NCBI GenBank assembly: GCA_019454225.1 | Contig: CP075370.1 | Span: 3,652,001 to 3,716,000 of the forward strand | Source: Paracoccaceae bacterium | GTDB lineage: Bacteria > Pseudomonadota > Alphaproteobacteria > Rhodobacterales > Rhodobacteraceae | Reading direction: 5' to 3' | DNA length: 64,000 bases | Shown: one piece after another, positions 17,411 to 26,780 of the stretch | Layout of the letters: every line of letters starts with the position of its first letter | Numbering within the stretch: position 1 is the first letter of the stretch | Made by a program: the position numbers and the translations under genes | The notes under the pieces: model-generated | The model's input: the letters and a program-made list of their open reading frames with translations, nothing else | Told to the model about the DNA's origin: nothing | Database searches by the model: none

Positions 17411-20305
17411 ATGGTCGGTGCCAGCAAGATCCTGACGGTATCCTACGGGACATTCTCCTGCACCCTTGAGGGGTTCGAGGATCCGTTCAGCACGATGAAG
17501 GCCATCGCGGAATACTTCCGGGATCTCGCCGCCGAGGACCGCTACTTCGGCGCCGAACCTCCCCAGCCCGATGCCGCCATGCTGCACCGGATCGCCGAGC
17601 GCGAGGTCCAGCGCCGGGTCGAGGCCAAGATTCAGGACAATGGCGTGATCCTGCGCGCCGCCGACATGCCCGCCGCCCAACCGCAGGCCCCGGCGGCCGC
17701 GCCCGCGCCCGTCGCCACGCCCGAACCCGCCCCGCAGGAACCTGTCGCGTCCGAACCTGTCACGCCCGAACCCGTGGCGGCACCCGTCACCGCCGCCGCC
17801 CCGGTTGCGGCACCGGCCGAACCCGCCCGCCGCGCACCGCCCCCGGCCGAGGACATCGCCATCACGGATGCACCGTCGCTTGCCCCCGCCGGTGGCATCC
17901 TCGCGGATTCGGTGGCCGAAAAGCTGCGCCGCCTGCGGTCCGCCGCGCTGCCGGTCGCGCCCCTCGCTGTCGCCGCAGTGCCTGCGGCCGCGATCCTGTC
18001 GGACGAAAAGGCCGCCGCCATCGCCGCCGCCTTTGCCGATGACGAGGATCTCATCGTCGCCCGGACCGGCGGCGGGGCCGAACCGGCGACCGATCCGGTG
18101 GCCGGGGATGCGGCGGTGCCCGTGGCCGCCGATGTCTTGCCGGACCTTCCGGCCGCCGATACGGACGCGGAACCGGACACGACCGCAGACCTGCCCGAAC
18201 CGGCGCCGGTCGAGGGCGATGCCCTGGCCGCGCCGGTCGGGGCCGACGACCTGATGCGCGCCGACACGCTGGCCGAGGAAGCCGCCGAAACGCCGGACCT
18301 GCCCGAAGCCGCCGCCGAGGCAACCGACGCCCCGGCGCCTGACCTGGCCGAACCCGAAGCTGCCCCCGAAGCGGCCGACACCGTTGCCGAAGTCGCACCC
18401 GTCCCGGCCGGGTTGATCGCGGACGATTCGATACCCGTCGAGCCGATGACCGACGAACCGGTCGCCGATGACGCGGTCGCCGAAGACGCGGCCATCGTCG
18501 CCGCTGCGGATGACGCGGACGCGGCATTCGCGGACGACATCGCCCTTCTGCCCGACGCCCCCGCCGAAGAGCCGGTTCTTGACGGCACCGAAGCGGCAGC
18601 GGCCCCCGCCGCCGCGGATGAGGTGGATGCGGAAGACGGCATGATCGCGGCCACCCTGCCCGAAGCCGGGCCGGAGCCTGTCGCGCATGCCACGGACGAC
18701 ATGGCCGATGTTGCCGAACTGATCGACATGGACGACCTGGCAGAGGAGCCGGCCGCCGCCGACGCCCTGCCCGAGGCAGACGACGCCCCGCAGGTCGCGG
18801 CCGAGGGCACCGGCGACGACGCGCTGATCCACGCCCTGATCGACGACGATCCGCTGCCCGAGGACAGCATCGACCCCGCCGCCGATGCCGGTGACGACGA
18901 CGCCCTGATCGCCGCGCTGATGGGGGAACCCTCCCACAGCTCCGCCGCCACCGTCGCGCCCGATGCGCCGTTCGAGGCGGTGGTCGAGCCCGACGCGCCG
19001 TTCGAGGCGACGGTCGAGACCGACGCGCCGTTCGAGGCGATGGTCGAGCCCGAGCCGTCTGTCGAGCCCGGGTCGCCGCTGCCCGAACCCGAGACCGTCG
19101 CCGAGGACCACCCGGAACCGCCGGTCACCGTCGCACCGGCGGCGATGAAGCCCACCGTCACCGACAGCCCCTTCGCCAACCCCGCAGCCAAGGCGGAACC
19201 GACGCTGGCCCCGATGCCGCTCGAACCCGCCGCCGCGTCGGTCGAGGCCGAACCCGCGGCATCGACCGAGCCCGAGATGCCCGAAAAGGTGCAGCGCGCC
19301 CGCGCCCGCGTCATCAAGATCCGCCGGATCGACGCAACGCCGCCGCCCGCCCCGGTCGCCCTGACGCCCGAGGCCGAGGCCGAACTGGCGCGCGAACTGG
19401 CCGCGCTCCGTGGCGGCGCGGCCGACCCGGCCACCGCCGCCCTGCCGGCCATCCAGCGCCGCGATCCCGCGCCCGCCCGCCCTGCCCTGCCCGAGGCGGC
19501 CGAGGAACCCTCGGTCAAGCGGTTGCTCGACACGGCGAATTCGCAGATGGAAGATCCTGAAAGCCGCCGCCGCCTGTCGGCCATCGCGCATCTGAAGGCC
19601 GCTGTCGCCGCCACCGTGGCCGACCGCCAGGTCGGCGGCCCGTCCGAGGCGGCATCGGACCAGACCCGCCAGACCGCCTATCGCAGCGACCTGGAACAGG
19701 TCGTGCGGCCACGTCGCCCGGTCTCGTCCTCGGCCGCCGCCGCCGCACAGCCCGCGCCCGGCCGCCCCGCGCCGTTGGTTCTGGTGTCCGCGCAGCGGAT
19801 CGACCGCCCCAAGGCCCCGGAAACCGCAATCCCCGCGGCGCCCGCCGCAGGCCCGGTGCAGCCGGTGCGCCCCCGCCGGATCGGGGCCCGCGGCACCGCG
19901 GCCGCCAGCATCGCCATGATGCAGCCCGAGACCGAGGACCTTGACGACGACGATCTGGCCGATGACATGCTGGCCGACGATGTCGAGGACACCGACAACA
20001 TCTTCGAACAGTCCGAGGGCTTTGCCGAATTCGCCGAACGTCTGGGCGCCACCGACCTGGCCGACCTGATGGAGGCCGCCGCCGTTTTCGCCACCTGTGT
20101 CGAAGGCCGCCCCAGCGTGACCCGGCCGCAGATGATCCGCCGCGTCATCGGCGCGCTCGGCGACGAGGAACCCTCGCGCGAGGACATGCTGCGCAGTTTC
20201 GGGCGCCTGCTGCGCGACGGGCGCATCGAAAAGGTGCGGCGCGGCCAGTTCGCCGTGCGCGAAGGCTCGCGCCTGCTGACCGAGGGGCGCCGCATCGCCG
20301 GATGA
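17411..20305 (+). CDS. Large acidic Ala/Pro/Glu-rich protein with conserved ends
   Basis: 964 residues, three parts. Residues 1-80 form a globular head ([20 protein letters not shown], then [18 protein letters not shown]). About 80-880 is low-complexity, rich in Ala, Pro, Glu and Asp with recurring PEPVA- and ADD-like phrases; it contains three perfect 10-residue repeats (DAPFEA plus VVEP-like tail) at residues 518-547. The end (about 880-964) is globular again: [19 protein letters not shown] and [20 protein letters not shown], possibly a winged-helix-like unit. There is no signal peptide or membrane segment. Proteins of this plan occur in Rhodobacterales without an assigned function. A disordered scaffold joining two interaction domains is the likely picture. 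An open antisense frame covers the whole gene and is an artefact of G+C bias. Confidence 0.85.
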   Translation: MVGASKILTVSYGTFSCTLEGFEDPFSTMKAIAEYFRDLAAEDRYFGAEPPQPDAAMLHRIAEREVQRRVEAKIQDNGVILRAADMPAAQPQAPAAAPAPVATPEPAPQEPVASEPVTPEPVAAPVTAAAPVAAPAEPARRAPPPAEDIAITDAPSLAPAGGILADSVAEKLRRLRSAALPVAPLAVAAVPAAAILSDEKAAAIAAAFADDEDLIVARTGGGAEPATDPVAGDAAVPVAADVLPDLPAADTDAEPDTTADLPEPAPVEGDALAAPVGADDLMRADTLAEEAAETPDLPEAAAEATDAPAPDLAEPEAAPEAADTVAEVAPVPAGLIADDSIPVEPMTDEPVADDAVAEDAAIVAAADDADAAFADDIALLPDAPAEEPVLDGTEAAAAPAAADEVDAEDGMIAATLPEAGPEPVAHATDDMADVAELIDMDDLAEEPAAADALPEADDAPQVAAEGTGDDALIHALIDDDPLPEDSIDPAADAGDDDALIAALMGEPSHSSAATVAPDAPFEAVVEPDAPFEATVETDAPFEAMVEPEPSVEPGSPLPEPETVAEDHPEPPVTVAPAAMKPTVTDSPFANPAAKAEPTLAPMPLEPAAASVEAEPAASTEPEMPEKVQRARARVIKIRRIDATPPPAPVALTPEAEAELARELAALRGGAADPATAALPAIQRRDPAPARPALPEAAEEPSVKRLLDTANSQMEDPESRRRLSAIAHLKAAVAATVADRQVGGPSEAASDQTRQTAYRSDLEQVVRPRRPVSSSAAAAAQPAPGRPAPLVLVSAQRIDRPKAPETAIPAAPAAGPVQPVRPRRIGARGTAAASIAMMQPETEDLDDDDLADDMLADDVEDTDNIFEQSEGFAEFAERLGATDLADLMEAAAVFATCVEGRPSVTRPQMIRRVIGALGDEEPSREDMLRSFGRLLRDGRIEKVRRGQFAVREGSRLLTEGRRIAG
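18962..19051 (+). repeat. Three tandem 30-bp in-frame repeats
   Basis: Units at 18962-18991, 18992-19021 and 19022-19051 each encode a DAPFEA-x-VE-x decapeptide inside the low-complexity region of the large acidic protein. The units differ at only a few bases (ACG/ATG/GTG and CCC/ACC codons), so they probably arose by recent slippage or unequal exchange. Copy number may vary between strains. Confidence 0.9.
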
Positions 20306-20318
20306 CCGGCCGGGCGAC

Positions 20319-20573
20319 CTATCCGCGCGGCGTTTCGCCCGGCGCCTGCCGGGTCTCGGGCTTTTCGGGGTCGGGCTGACCGACGCCGACGAACACGAAG
20401 CGGAACGGGGCCATCCACAGGAAGCCCAGCACCACATAGACCAGGAACTCGGCCCAGATCGGCGGCCGGTCCAGCCAGTTCACCAGGCTGACCGCCGCGA
20501 CGATATAGACCGGCAGACCGACCAGCAGGATCAGCAGCGAAAGTCTGCGGCGCGCGCGATAGCTCAGCGTCAT
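20319..20573 (-). CDS. DUF2842 small membrane protein
   Basis: 84 residues. MTLSYRARRRLSLLILLVG at the start and FRFVFVGVGQPDPEKPE near the end match DUF2842, a short two-helix inner-membrane family common in Rhodobacterales. The function is unknown. Two hydrophobic helices at about residues 10-31 and 40-60 are joined by a short loop containing NWLDRPP. It begins 10 bp after the stop of purA on the same strand and is probably co-transcribed with it. It is convergent with the large acidic protein, 13 bp away. Confidence 0.88.
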   Translation of the reverse strand: MTLSYRARRRLSLLILLVGLPVYIVAAVSLVNWLDRPPIWAEFLVYVVLGFLWMAPFRFVFVGVGQPDPEKPETRQAPGETPRG

Positions 20574-20583
20574 CGGGTCCTGC

Positions 20584-21876
<1,293 letters not shown>

Positions 21877-22152
21877 GGCTGAAACCTTTCCTGCGGCAAA
21901 CCCCGCGCGGTATACCGGGGGCCGCGCCGGGGCGAAACAGGAAAGATCGCCGCGCCCGGCTCGGGCCGCCCCTCCCCGCCGCCGTCCCCCGGCTCGGCCT
22001 CCATACCCCCCCCGTCACGCCGCCGTGATCGCACGGCTGCGCGCGCCGCTCCGGGGGGCGTCAAGCAGCCCTGCCGCGCCCCGGCCTGCAGGGCTTGCCC
22101 CCAACGCCCCTTCCGCCTATCTAGGCGCGATCCTCAAGGAACGCCCGCGCCC

Positions 22153-22518
22153 ATGGAAAACCTCGTCCTGACCGTCCACCTGATCCTTGCGCTCTGCCTG
22201 ATCGGCGTGGTGCTCCTGCAAAGGTCCGAAGGCGGCGGGCTCGGGATCGGCGGCGGTGGCGGCGGCGCGATGAGCGGCCGGTCCGCGACAACCGCGCTCG
22301 CCAGGCTGACCTGGGTCTTTGCCATTGCCTTCATCATCACCTCGCTCACGCTGACCGTGTTCGCCGCGCAGAACGCCGCCCATACCTCGGTGGTGGACCA
22401 GTTCGGCGGCAGCCTGCCGTCGCGCGCCCCGGCCGCCCCCGCGGCCCCGCTCGGCACCGATCTGCTGCCGCCCGCTCCGGCCGACGCGCCGCTGACACCG
22501 CCGCGCGCCGACAACTGA
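22153..22518 (+). CDS. secG: SecG subunit of the Sec protein translocase
   Basis: 121 residues with two membrane helices (LTVHLILALCLIGVVLLQ and LTWVFAIAFIITSLTLTV) separated by the typical glycine-rich cytosolic loop EGGGLGIGGGG. SecG assists preprotein translocation with SecYE in the inner membrane. The C-terminal tail is rich in Ala and Pro, longer than in E. coli but usual in alphaproteobacteria. An AAGGA lies about 12 bases before the ATG. It is divergent from purA. pyrG lies downstream after a small gene, an arrangement seen in many Rhodobacterales. Confidence 0.95.
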   Translation: MENLVLTVHLILALCLIGVVLLQRSEGGGLGIGGGGGGAMSGRSATTALARLTWVFAIAFIITSLTLTVFAAQNAAHTSVVDQFGGSLPSRAPAAPAAPLGTDLLPPAPADAPLTPPRADN

Positions 22519-22617
22519 ATCGTCCCGGCTGAACCCGCCGGCGGCCTCGGCCGCGCGCGTTCTCAACCTCGCGGTGACGTGATAGGCTTCCCTTGCGTAA
22601 AGCAGGGGAGAGGAATC

Positions 22618-22821
22618 ATGCCGAACGACGACAAGAAAAAGGAAATCAAGAAGGAGGCGGATTCGCTCACGAAGCTGATGAAGGAGGTCAGCAAGAAGGT
22701 CGACAACATGATGAAGCTGGCCGCCGGCGACGTGATGTTCATCTCGATGCTCAAGATGATGCAGATGATGATGAAGCAGCAGAACGAACAGATGAAGCAG
22801 ATGACGAAGATGCTGAAGTAG
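22618..22821 (+). CDS. 67-residue Met/Lys-rich coiled-coil protein
   Basis: Short ORF, started at the ATG at 22618 because GGGGAGAGGAA lies directly upstream. An in-frame start at 22579 would add 13 residues without a ribosome site. The product is charged at the N-terminus (DDKKKEIKKEADSL) and ends in a methionine-rich amphipathic helix (MLKMMQMMMKQQ, then NEQMKQMTKMLK). It resembles a small coiled-coil or methionine-bristle protein; a membrane-surface, copper-binding or oxidant-scavenging role is possible but not shown. It sits between secG and pyrG. I do not recognise the family. Confidence 0.75.
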   Translation: MPNDDKKKEIKKEADSLTKLMKEVSKKVDNMMKLAAGDVMFISMLKMMQMMMKQQNEQMKQMTKMLK

Positions 22822-22836
22822 GCTGCGGTCGCAGCC
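22821..22836 (+). terminator. Possible hairpin after the Met/Lys-rich gene
   Basis: GGCTGC (22821-22826) pairs with GCAGCC (22831-22836) around a GGTC loop, starting on the last base of the stop codon. There is no T-run after it, so it may be a weak terminator, a mRNA stabiliser or chance. Confidence 0.3.
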
Positions 22837-22963
22837 ACCACAGGTTGCGGCCTTCCGGTGCTGACTGGCATCATGTTGTGACCGATTGCGCCGGGGGACT
22901 GGCCGGTATACAGGTCGAATCCCGTGATGCCGTGATTCTGCGGCGCCTTCGCGGAGGTTTCCC

Positions 22964-24607
22964 TTGGCCAGATATGTCTTCATCACCGGCGGGGTCGTCT
23001 CCTCGCTCGGCAAGGGCCTTGCGTCCGCCGCCCTCGGAGCGCTTCTTCAGGCGCGCGGCTTCTCGGTCCGCCTGCGCAAGCTCGACCCCTACCTGAACGT
23101 CGACCCCGGCACGATGTCGCCCTTCGAACATGGCGAGGTCTTCGTCACCGACGACGGCGCCGAGACCGACCTCGACCTTGGCCATTACGAACGCTTCACC
23201 GGCGTGCATGCCCGCCAGACCGACAGCATCTCCTCGGGGCGCATCTATTCCAACGTGCTGGAAAAGGAACGCCGCGGCGACTATCTCGGCAAGACCATCC
23301 AGGTCATTCCCCACGTCACCAACGAGATCAAGGATTTCATCCGCATCGGCGACGATGAGACCGATTTCATGCTGTGCGAGATCGGTGGCACCGTCGGCGA
23401 CATCGAGGGCCTGCCGTTCTTCGAGGCGATCCGCCAGTTCGCCCAGGAACGTCCGCGCGGCCAGTGCATCTTCATGCACCTCACGCTCCTGCCCTATCTC
23501 GCCGCCTCCGGCGAACTGAAGACCAAGCCCACCCAGCACTCGGTCAAGGAACTGCGCTCCATCGGCCTGCAACCCGACGTGCTCGTCTGCCGCTCCGAAC
23601 ACCCGATCCCGGAAAAGGAACGCGCCAAGATCGCGCTGTTCTGCAACGTCCGCCCCGAGGCCGTGATCCCCGCCTATGACCTGAAGTCGATCTACGAGGC
23701 ACCGCTGGCCTATCACCAGGCCGGGCTCGACCAGGCCGTGCTCGATGCCTTCGGCATTTCCCCCGCCCCCCGCCCCAACCTCGCCCGCTGGACCGACGTG
23801 ATGGACCGCCTGACCAATGCCGAGGGCGAGGTGCGCGTGGCGATCGTGGGCAAGTACACCCAGCTGGAAGACGCCTACAAATCCATTGCCGAGGCGCTGA
23901 CCCATGGCGGCATGGCGAACCGCACCCGGGTCCGCGCCGAGTGGATCGACGCCGAGATCTTCGAGCGCGAGGATCCCGCGCCCTGGCTGGAAGGCTTCCA
24001 CGCCATCCTCGTTCCCGGCGGCTTTGGCGAACGCGGCACCGAGGGCAAGATCAAGGCCGCCCAGTTCGCGCGGGAAAAGCGCGTGCCCTATCTCGGCATC
24101 TGCCTTGGCATGCAGATGGCGGTGATCGAGGCGGCGCGCAACCTCGTCGGCATGGCCAACGCGGGCTCCGAGGAATTCGACCACGAGGCCGGGGCGAAAC
24201 GCTTCACCCCCGTCGTCTATCACCTCAAGGAATGGGTGCAGGGCAACCATACCGTGCGCCGCAAGGCCGATGACGACAAGGGCGGCACCATGCGGCTCGG
24301 CGCCTATACCGCGCTGCTGGCCCAGGGGTCGCGCGTCGCCTCGGTCTATGGCGGCACCACCATCGAGGAACGCCACCGCCACCGCTACGAGGTCGACATC
24401 CAGTACCGCGAGCGGCTGGAATCCTGCGGCCTGTGGTTCAGCGGCATGTCCCCCGACGGCCGCCTGCCCGAGATCGTCGAGGTCCGCGACCACCCGTGGT
24501 TCATCGGCGTCCAGTTCCACCCCGAACTGAAATCGAAACCCTTCGCCCCGCACCCGCTGTTCGCGGATTTTGTGCGGGCGGCGGTGGAGGGGGCGAGGCT
24601 GGTGTGA
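22964..24607 (+). CDS. pyrG: CTP synthase, TTG start
   Basis: 547 residues. Makes CTP from UTP, ATP and glutamine. The N-terminal amidoligase domain starts with [20 protein letters not shown] and carries [18 protein letters not shown]. The C-terminal glutaminase domain has the nucleophile in [15 protein letters not shown] and the His-Glu pair in [12 protein letters not shown]. The start codon is TTG at 22964 with GGAGG 8 bases upstream; no ATG or GTG nearby gives the conserved N-terminus, so the TTG is well supported. The low-efficiency start may limit expression. The A+T-rich island begins right after its stop. Confidence 0.97.
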   Translation: MARYVFITGGVVSSLGKGLASAALGALLQARGFSVRLRKLDPYLNVDPGTMSPFEHGEVFVTDDGAETDLDLGHYERFTGVHARQTDSISSGRIYSNVLEKERRGDYLGKTIQVIPHVTNEIKDFIRIGDDETDFMLCEIGGTVGDIEGLPFFEAIRQFAQERPRGQCIFMHLTLLPYLAASGELKTKPTQHSVKELRSIGLQPDVLVCRSEHPIPEKERAKIALFCNVRPEAVIPAYDLKSIYEAPLAYHQAGLDQAVLDAFGISPAPRPNLARWTDVMDRLTNAEGEVRVAIVGKYTQLEDAYKSIAEALTHGGMANRTRVRAEWIDAEIFEREDPAPWLEGFHAILVPGGFGERGTEGKIKAAQFAREKRVPYLGICLGMQMAVIEAARNLVGMANAGSEEFDHEAGAKRFTPVVYHLKEWVQGNHTVRRKADDDKGGTMRLGAYTALLAQGSRVASVYGGTTIEERHRHRYEVDIQYRERLESCGLWFSGMSPDGRLPEIVEVRDHPWFIGVQFHPELKSKPFAPHPLFADFVRAAVEGARLV

Positions 24608-24631
24608 GGGGTTTGCTAGCAATTTTCCCTC

Positions 24632-24649
24632 TTCGGAACTCAATCCGAA
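24632..24649. promoter_or_regulatory. Inverted repeat just upstream of the island promoter
   Basis: TTCGGA (24632-24637) and TCCGAA (24644-24649) are perfect inverted arms around ACTCAA, ending 5 bases before a TTGACA box. It could be a repressor operator or a weak terminator for pyrG; no T-run follows. Confidence 0.4.
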
Positions 24650-24654
24650 ATGCG

Positions 24655-24682
24655 TTGACAGAAAAATGAGTAATTGTAACGA
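24655..24682 (+). promoter_or_regulatory. Putative sigma-70 promoter of the island genes
   Basis: A perfect -35 TTGACA at 24655-24660 is followed after 16 bases by TAACGA (24677-24682) as a possible -10. Transcription would start near 24690, ahead of the GAGGA ribosome site of the nucleotidyltransferase gene. A consensus -35 is rare in this G+C-rich window, so the island seems to carry its own promoter. Confidence 0.5.
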
Positions 24683-24714
24683 TCTGCGCACAAGAACCCT
24701 GTTTGTGAGGAACG

Positions 24715-25689
24715 ATGTCTATCCTCGTAGCAAAGAAGGCGAACTCGATCACCCGGATCGAGCAACTCAGGGCAGCGCTGAATAGCGTAGAAGAGCTACG
24801 CAAGCTAAACAAGCTTACAGTGTTTGTGGCGGGTTCGTATGCTAGAAACGAAGCGTCCATTCATTCGGATATTGACTTGTTCTTTGTTCTAGATGGCGCT
24901 CTAGCTGACGTTCCGACTCCAAATATCGTAACGATGCGTGCATTTTCGAGGATAATTGAAGAGGCAGATAAGCTAGGATTTCCGGCCTTCTCGAACGATG
25001 GCGAGTTCTTGAAGATTCTAGAGTATCCGCAGATAGCAAAAGAGTTAGGTGGTCGCAACGATGATCACCAGAATTATTTTACCGCAAGAATGTTAATGCT
25101 ACTTGAGAGTGTCCCAATCTTTAATTCCAATACATATGATCACGTTGTGCGTGAGATACTATCGTCATATTTTCGCGACTATACGCATCACCCAAGAGAT
25201 TTTCGGCCCATTTTTTTGGTGAACGATATCATTCGATTTTGGAAAACGCTCTGTCTGAATTACGAACACAAGAGAAATCAACCTGAAGCCGACTTAGATC
25301 GACGCATAAGACAGAAGATAAAGAACTTCAAGCTCAAATTCAGTAGAATGCTAACGTGTTACGGGAGCATTGTGTCATTAATTGATTTGCCCCTACATAG
25401 TGGCCCTGAAGATATCTTCCAACTTAGCAGAGTTTCACCGTTTGATCGACTTAAAAAAACTGTCGATTGCCGAACTACCTTGATGAGCGAACTCAAGATA
25501 ATTGCTCGTGAGTACGAATGGTTTCTTGAAACAACAAATGTTCATGAAGACGAGTTGCTCAGGCAGTTTCACGACAAGGCATTTCGAGAAAACGCATTCT
25601 TACGTGCCGAGGCATTTGGTGACAGCATGTTCAGGATTGTCCGTGAAGTTGCAGATCAAACAGGATACCTTCGGTATTTGGTGATATGA
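24715..25689 (+). CDS. Nucleotidyltransferase-fold protein on an A+T-rich island
   Basis: 324 residues. VFVAGSYARNEASIHSDIDL (residues 37-55) has the pol-beta-type nucleotidyltransferase signature: G40-S41, then D52 and D54, the pair expected to bind metal. A third carboxylate is not obvious. The rest is helical, Arg/Lys-rich (RRIRQKIKNFKLKF) and could bind nucleic acid. The family transfers nucleotides to RNA, protein, antibiotics or small molecules; substrate unknown. It overlaps the next gene, a 2H phosphoesterase, by four bases (ATGA), so the pair is coupled. G+C is far lower than around it (two 60-base lines counted by hand gave 43% and 38%), and codons such as ATA, AGA and TTA are common, pointing to recent acquisition. 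Confidence 0.85.
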   Translation: MSILVAKKANSITRIEQLRAALNSVEELRKLNKLTVFVAGSYARNEASIHSDIDLFFVLDGALADVPTPNIVTMRAFSRIIEEADKLGFPAFSNDGEFLKILEYPQIAKELGGRNDDHQNYFTARMLMLLESVPIFNSNTYDHVVREILSSYFRDYTHHPRDFRPIFLVNDIIRFWKTLCLNYEHKRNQPEADLDRRIRQKIKNFKLKFSRMLTCYGSIVSLIDLPLHSGPEDIFQLSRVSPFDRLKKTVDCRTTLMSELKIIAREYEWFLETTNVHEDELLRQFHDKAFRENAFLRAEAFGDSMFRIVREVADQTGYLRYLVI

Positions 25690-26276
25690 GCTATTTCTTT
25701 GGGGCATATCCGTCGAGAAAGGAATTAGCGAGACTGTTTGATCTCGCAAGATTGATACTACAGCCTGATTTCGCAAGGAAGATGCACATAACGCTGCGCG
25801 GCCCGTATGATAAGAGACCATCTTCAAGGTCGAAATGGATTCGGCATGAGCTTGCTGACGTAAGGATTTCGAGACCATCCTGCTTTTTCAACGATTTTCA
25901 GAACACAGTGTTTCTTTCGATTGAATTCACCAGCTATGAGGACTTGTTCGTGTCTTGGAAGCGGGATTTCAACGAGTCCGTACCTCACATGACACTCTAT
26001 GACGGCAAAGACAGAACCTTCGCTTGGCAGGTCCTTCAGTCATTGAGGAAATTTAAATGGGACTTCGAAATTCAACTTACCCCTGTTCAAGTTTTGGAGA
26101 AGAAAAAGGACTATGATGGGTCTTTCTTTCTTGAGCTTGACGATATTGACATTGCGTTCAATTACATCCATGAGCGACCCATGAATCGGGACTACATAAG
26201 GAGTATGCACCCGGGACAGAGAATATTTTTAACTGAGAAGATAATTTCTGCCATTCACGATGTCGGTGCTTCTTAA
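25686..26276 (+). CDS. 2H phosphoesterase (LigT/2',5'-RNA-ligase-like) protein
   Basis: 196 residues. Two HxT motifs define the 2H superfamily: H34-I-T36 in KMHITLRGPY and H101-M-T103 in VPHMTLYDGK, spaced as in LigT-type proteins. Family members hydrolyse or form 2'-5' or cyclic phosphodiester bonds in RNA or nucleotides. The ATG overlaps the nucleotidyltransferase stop (ATGA). The pairing of a nucleotide-adding enzyme with a 2H phosphodiesterase suggests opposite or successive steps on the same RNA end or oligonucleotide, for example tRNA-end repair or a nucleotide messenger and its eraser. This is inference. Low G+C as in its partner. Confidence 0.83.
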   Translation: MSYFFGAYPSRKELARLFDLARLILQPDFARKMHITLRGPYDKRPSSRSKWIRHELADVRISRPSCFFNDFQNTVFLSIEFTSYEDLFVSWKRDFNESVPHMTLYDGKDRTFAWQVLQSLRKFKWDFEIQLTPVQVLEKKKDYDGSFFLELDDIDIAFNYIHERPMNRDYIRSMHPGQRIFLTEKIISAIHDVGAS

Positions 26277-26327
26277 GTTAGGCCTACCCGCACGTACGGA
26301 TTTCGGTCAACAACCTTGGGTCAACAA

Positions 26328-26357
26328 GGGTAGGGTGGGCACTAACCCACCCTACCC
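26328..26357. repeat. Perfect 12-bp inverted repeat (REP-like hairpin)
   Basis: GGGTAGGGTGGG (26328-26339) and CCCACCCTACCC (26346-26357) flank a CACTAA loop. It lies 51 bases after the 2H gene stop. No T-run follows. Repeats of the GTAGGGTGGG kind are scattered in many bacterial genomes, so this may be a dispersed repeat copy that also ends the island transcript. Confidence 0.7.
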
Positions 26358-26360
26358 CCC

Positions 26361-26480
26361 TCACACCATCTCCACCTTCAACCGCTTCCCCACCGCCGCC
26401 GCATGTTTCCGCAGCGTCTCCACCGTGGGCGACACCCGCCCCCCTTCCAGCCGCGCCACGGACGCTTGAATCGTCTCCCC
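26361..26480 (-). pseudogene. C-terminal remnant of an XRE/HigA-type antitoxin gene
   Basis: Translating the minus strand gives ETIQASVARLEGGRVSPTVE followed by TLRKHAAAVGKRLKVEMV and a stop (TGA at 26361-26363). This is the second half of an XRE helix-turn-helix antitoxin: the recognition turn, the SPTVETL helix and the usual C-terminal strand. Upstream the frame runs into a TAA at 26499-26501 after a few unrelated residues, with no start or first HTH helices. No toxin gene remains. It is probably a degraded toxin-antitoxin locus next to the acquired island. Confidence 0.75.
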
Positions 26481-26780
26481 CCGATTCGGCCCCGATGGTT
26501 ACGCGGCCCCGCGGCTCCGCCACCGCCCGCGCCTGTCGGGACGGGTGCCATACGCATGCCAGACGCGCGCCATACGCCGGGCGGCCCCGGCCCCTTCCCG
26601 CAACCCGCTGAAATTCCCCGGGTTAACGCCCCGCGCGGCGCTGCCCGGCCACCGCCCCCGATCGCAATGCACGGCACCGGCCAAAGCCGGATGGACAGGC
26701 GGGGCCGCCCGCGCCGGAGGGGCGGGATGGGCGGGCCGGGGCGGCAGCCGCACAGGGGATGGGACCGAAGGGCGGGGAGG

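Larger units (their letters stand above)
26277..26780. other. Gene-poor stretch between the island and the diguanylate cyclase gene
   Basis: About 500 bases without an intact gene. It starts with repeats: GGTCAACAA at 26305-26313 and again at 26319-26327, then a 12-bp perfect inverted repeat (26328-26357). The C-terminal stump of an antitoxin gene follows on the minus strand (26361-26480). From about 26500 to 26780 base composition returns to very G+C-rich; GCCATACGC occurs twice there, and I see no coding signal. It looks like a decayed integration scar. Confidence 0.6.

Noticed and set aside
17354-20437. Open minus-strand frame of more than 1000 codons across the low-complexity gene
   Set aside because: Gly/Arg-rich translation with no family motif; it is the antisense shadow of a G+C-rich gene whose plus-strand protein has conserved ends and a plausible start.
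24715-26276. CBASS-type operon
   Set aside because: The nucleotidyltransferase lacks a nearby effector gene and its match is only to the general GS...DID motif; CBASS identity is not supported.
26328-26357. Palindrome as a classical Rho-independent terminator
   Set aside because: The stem is strong, but it is followed by CCC rather than a T-run on either strand.
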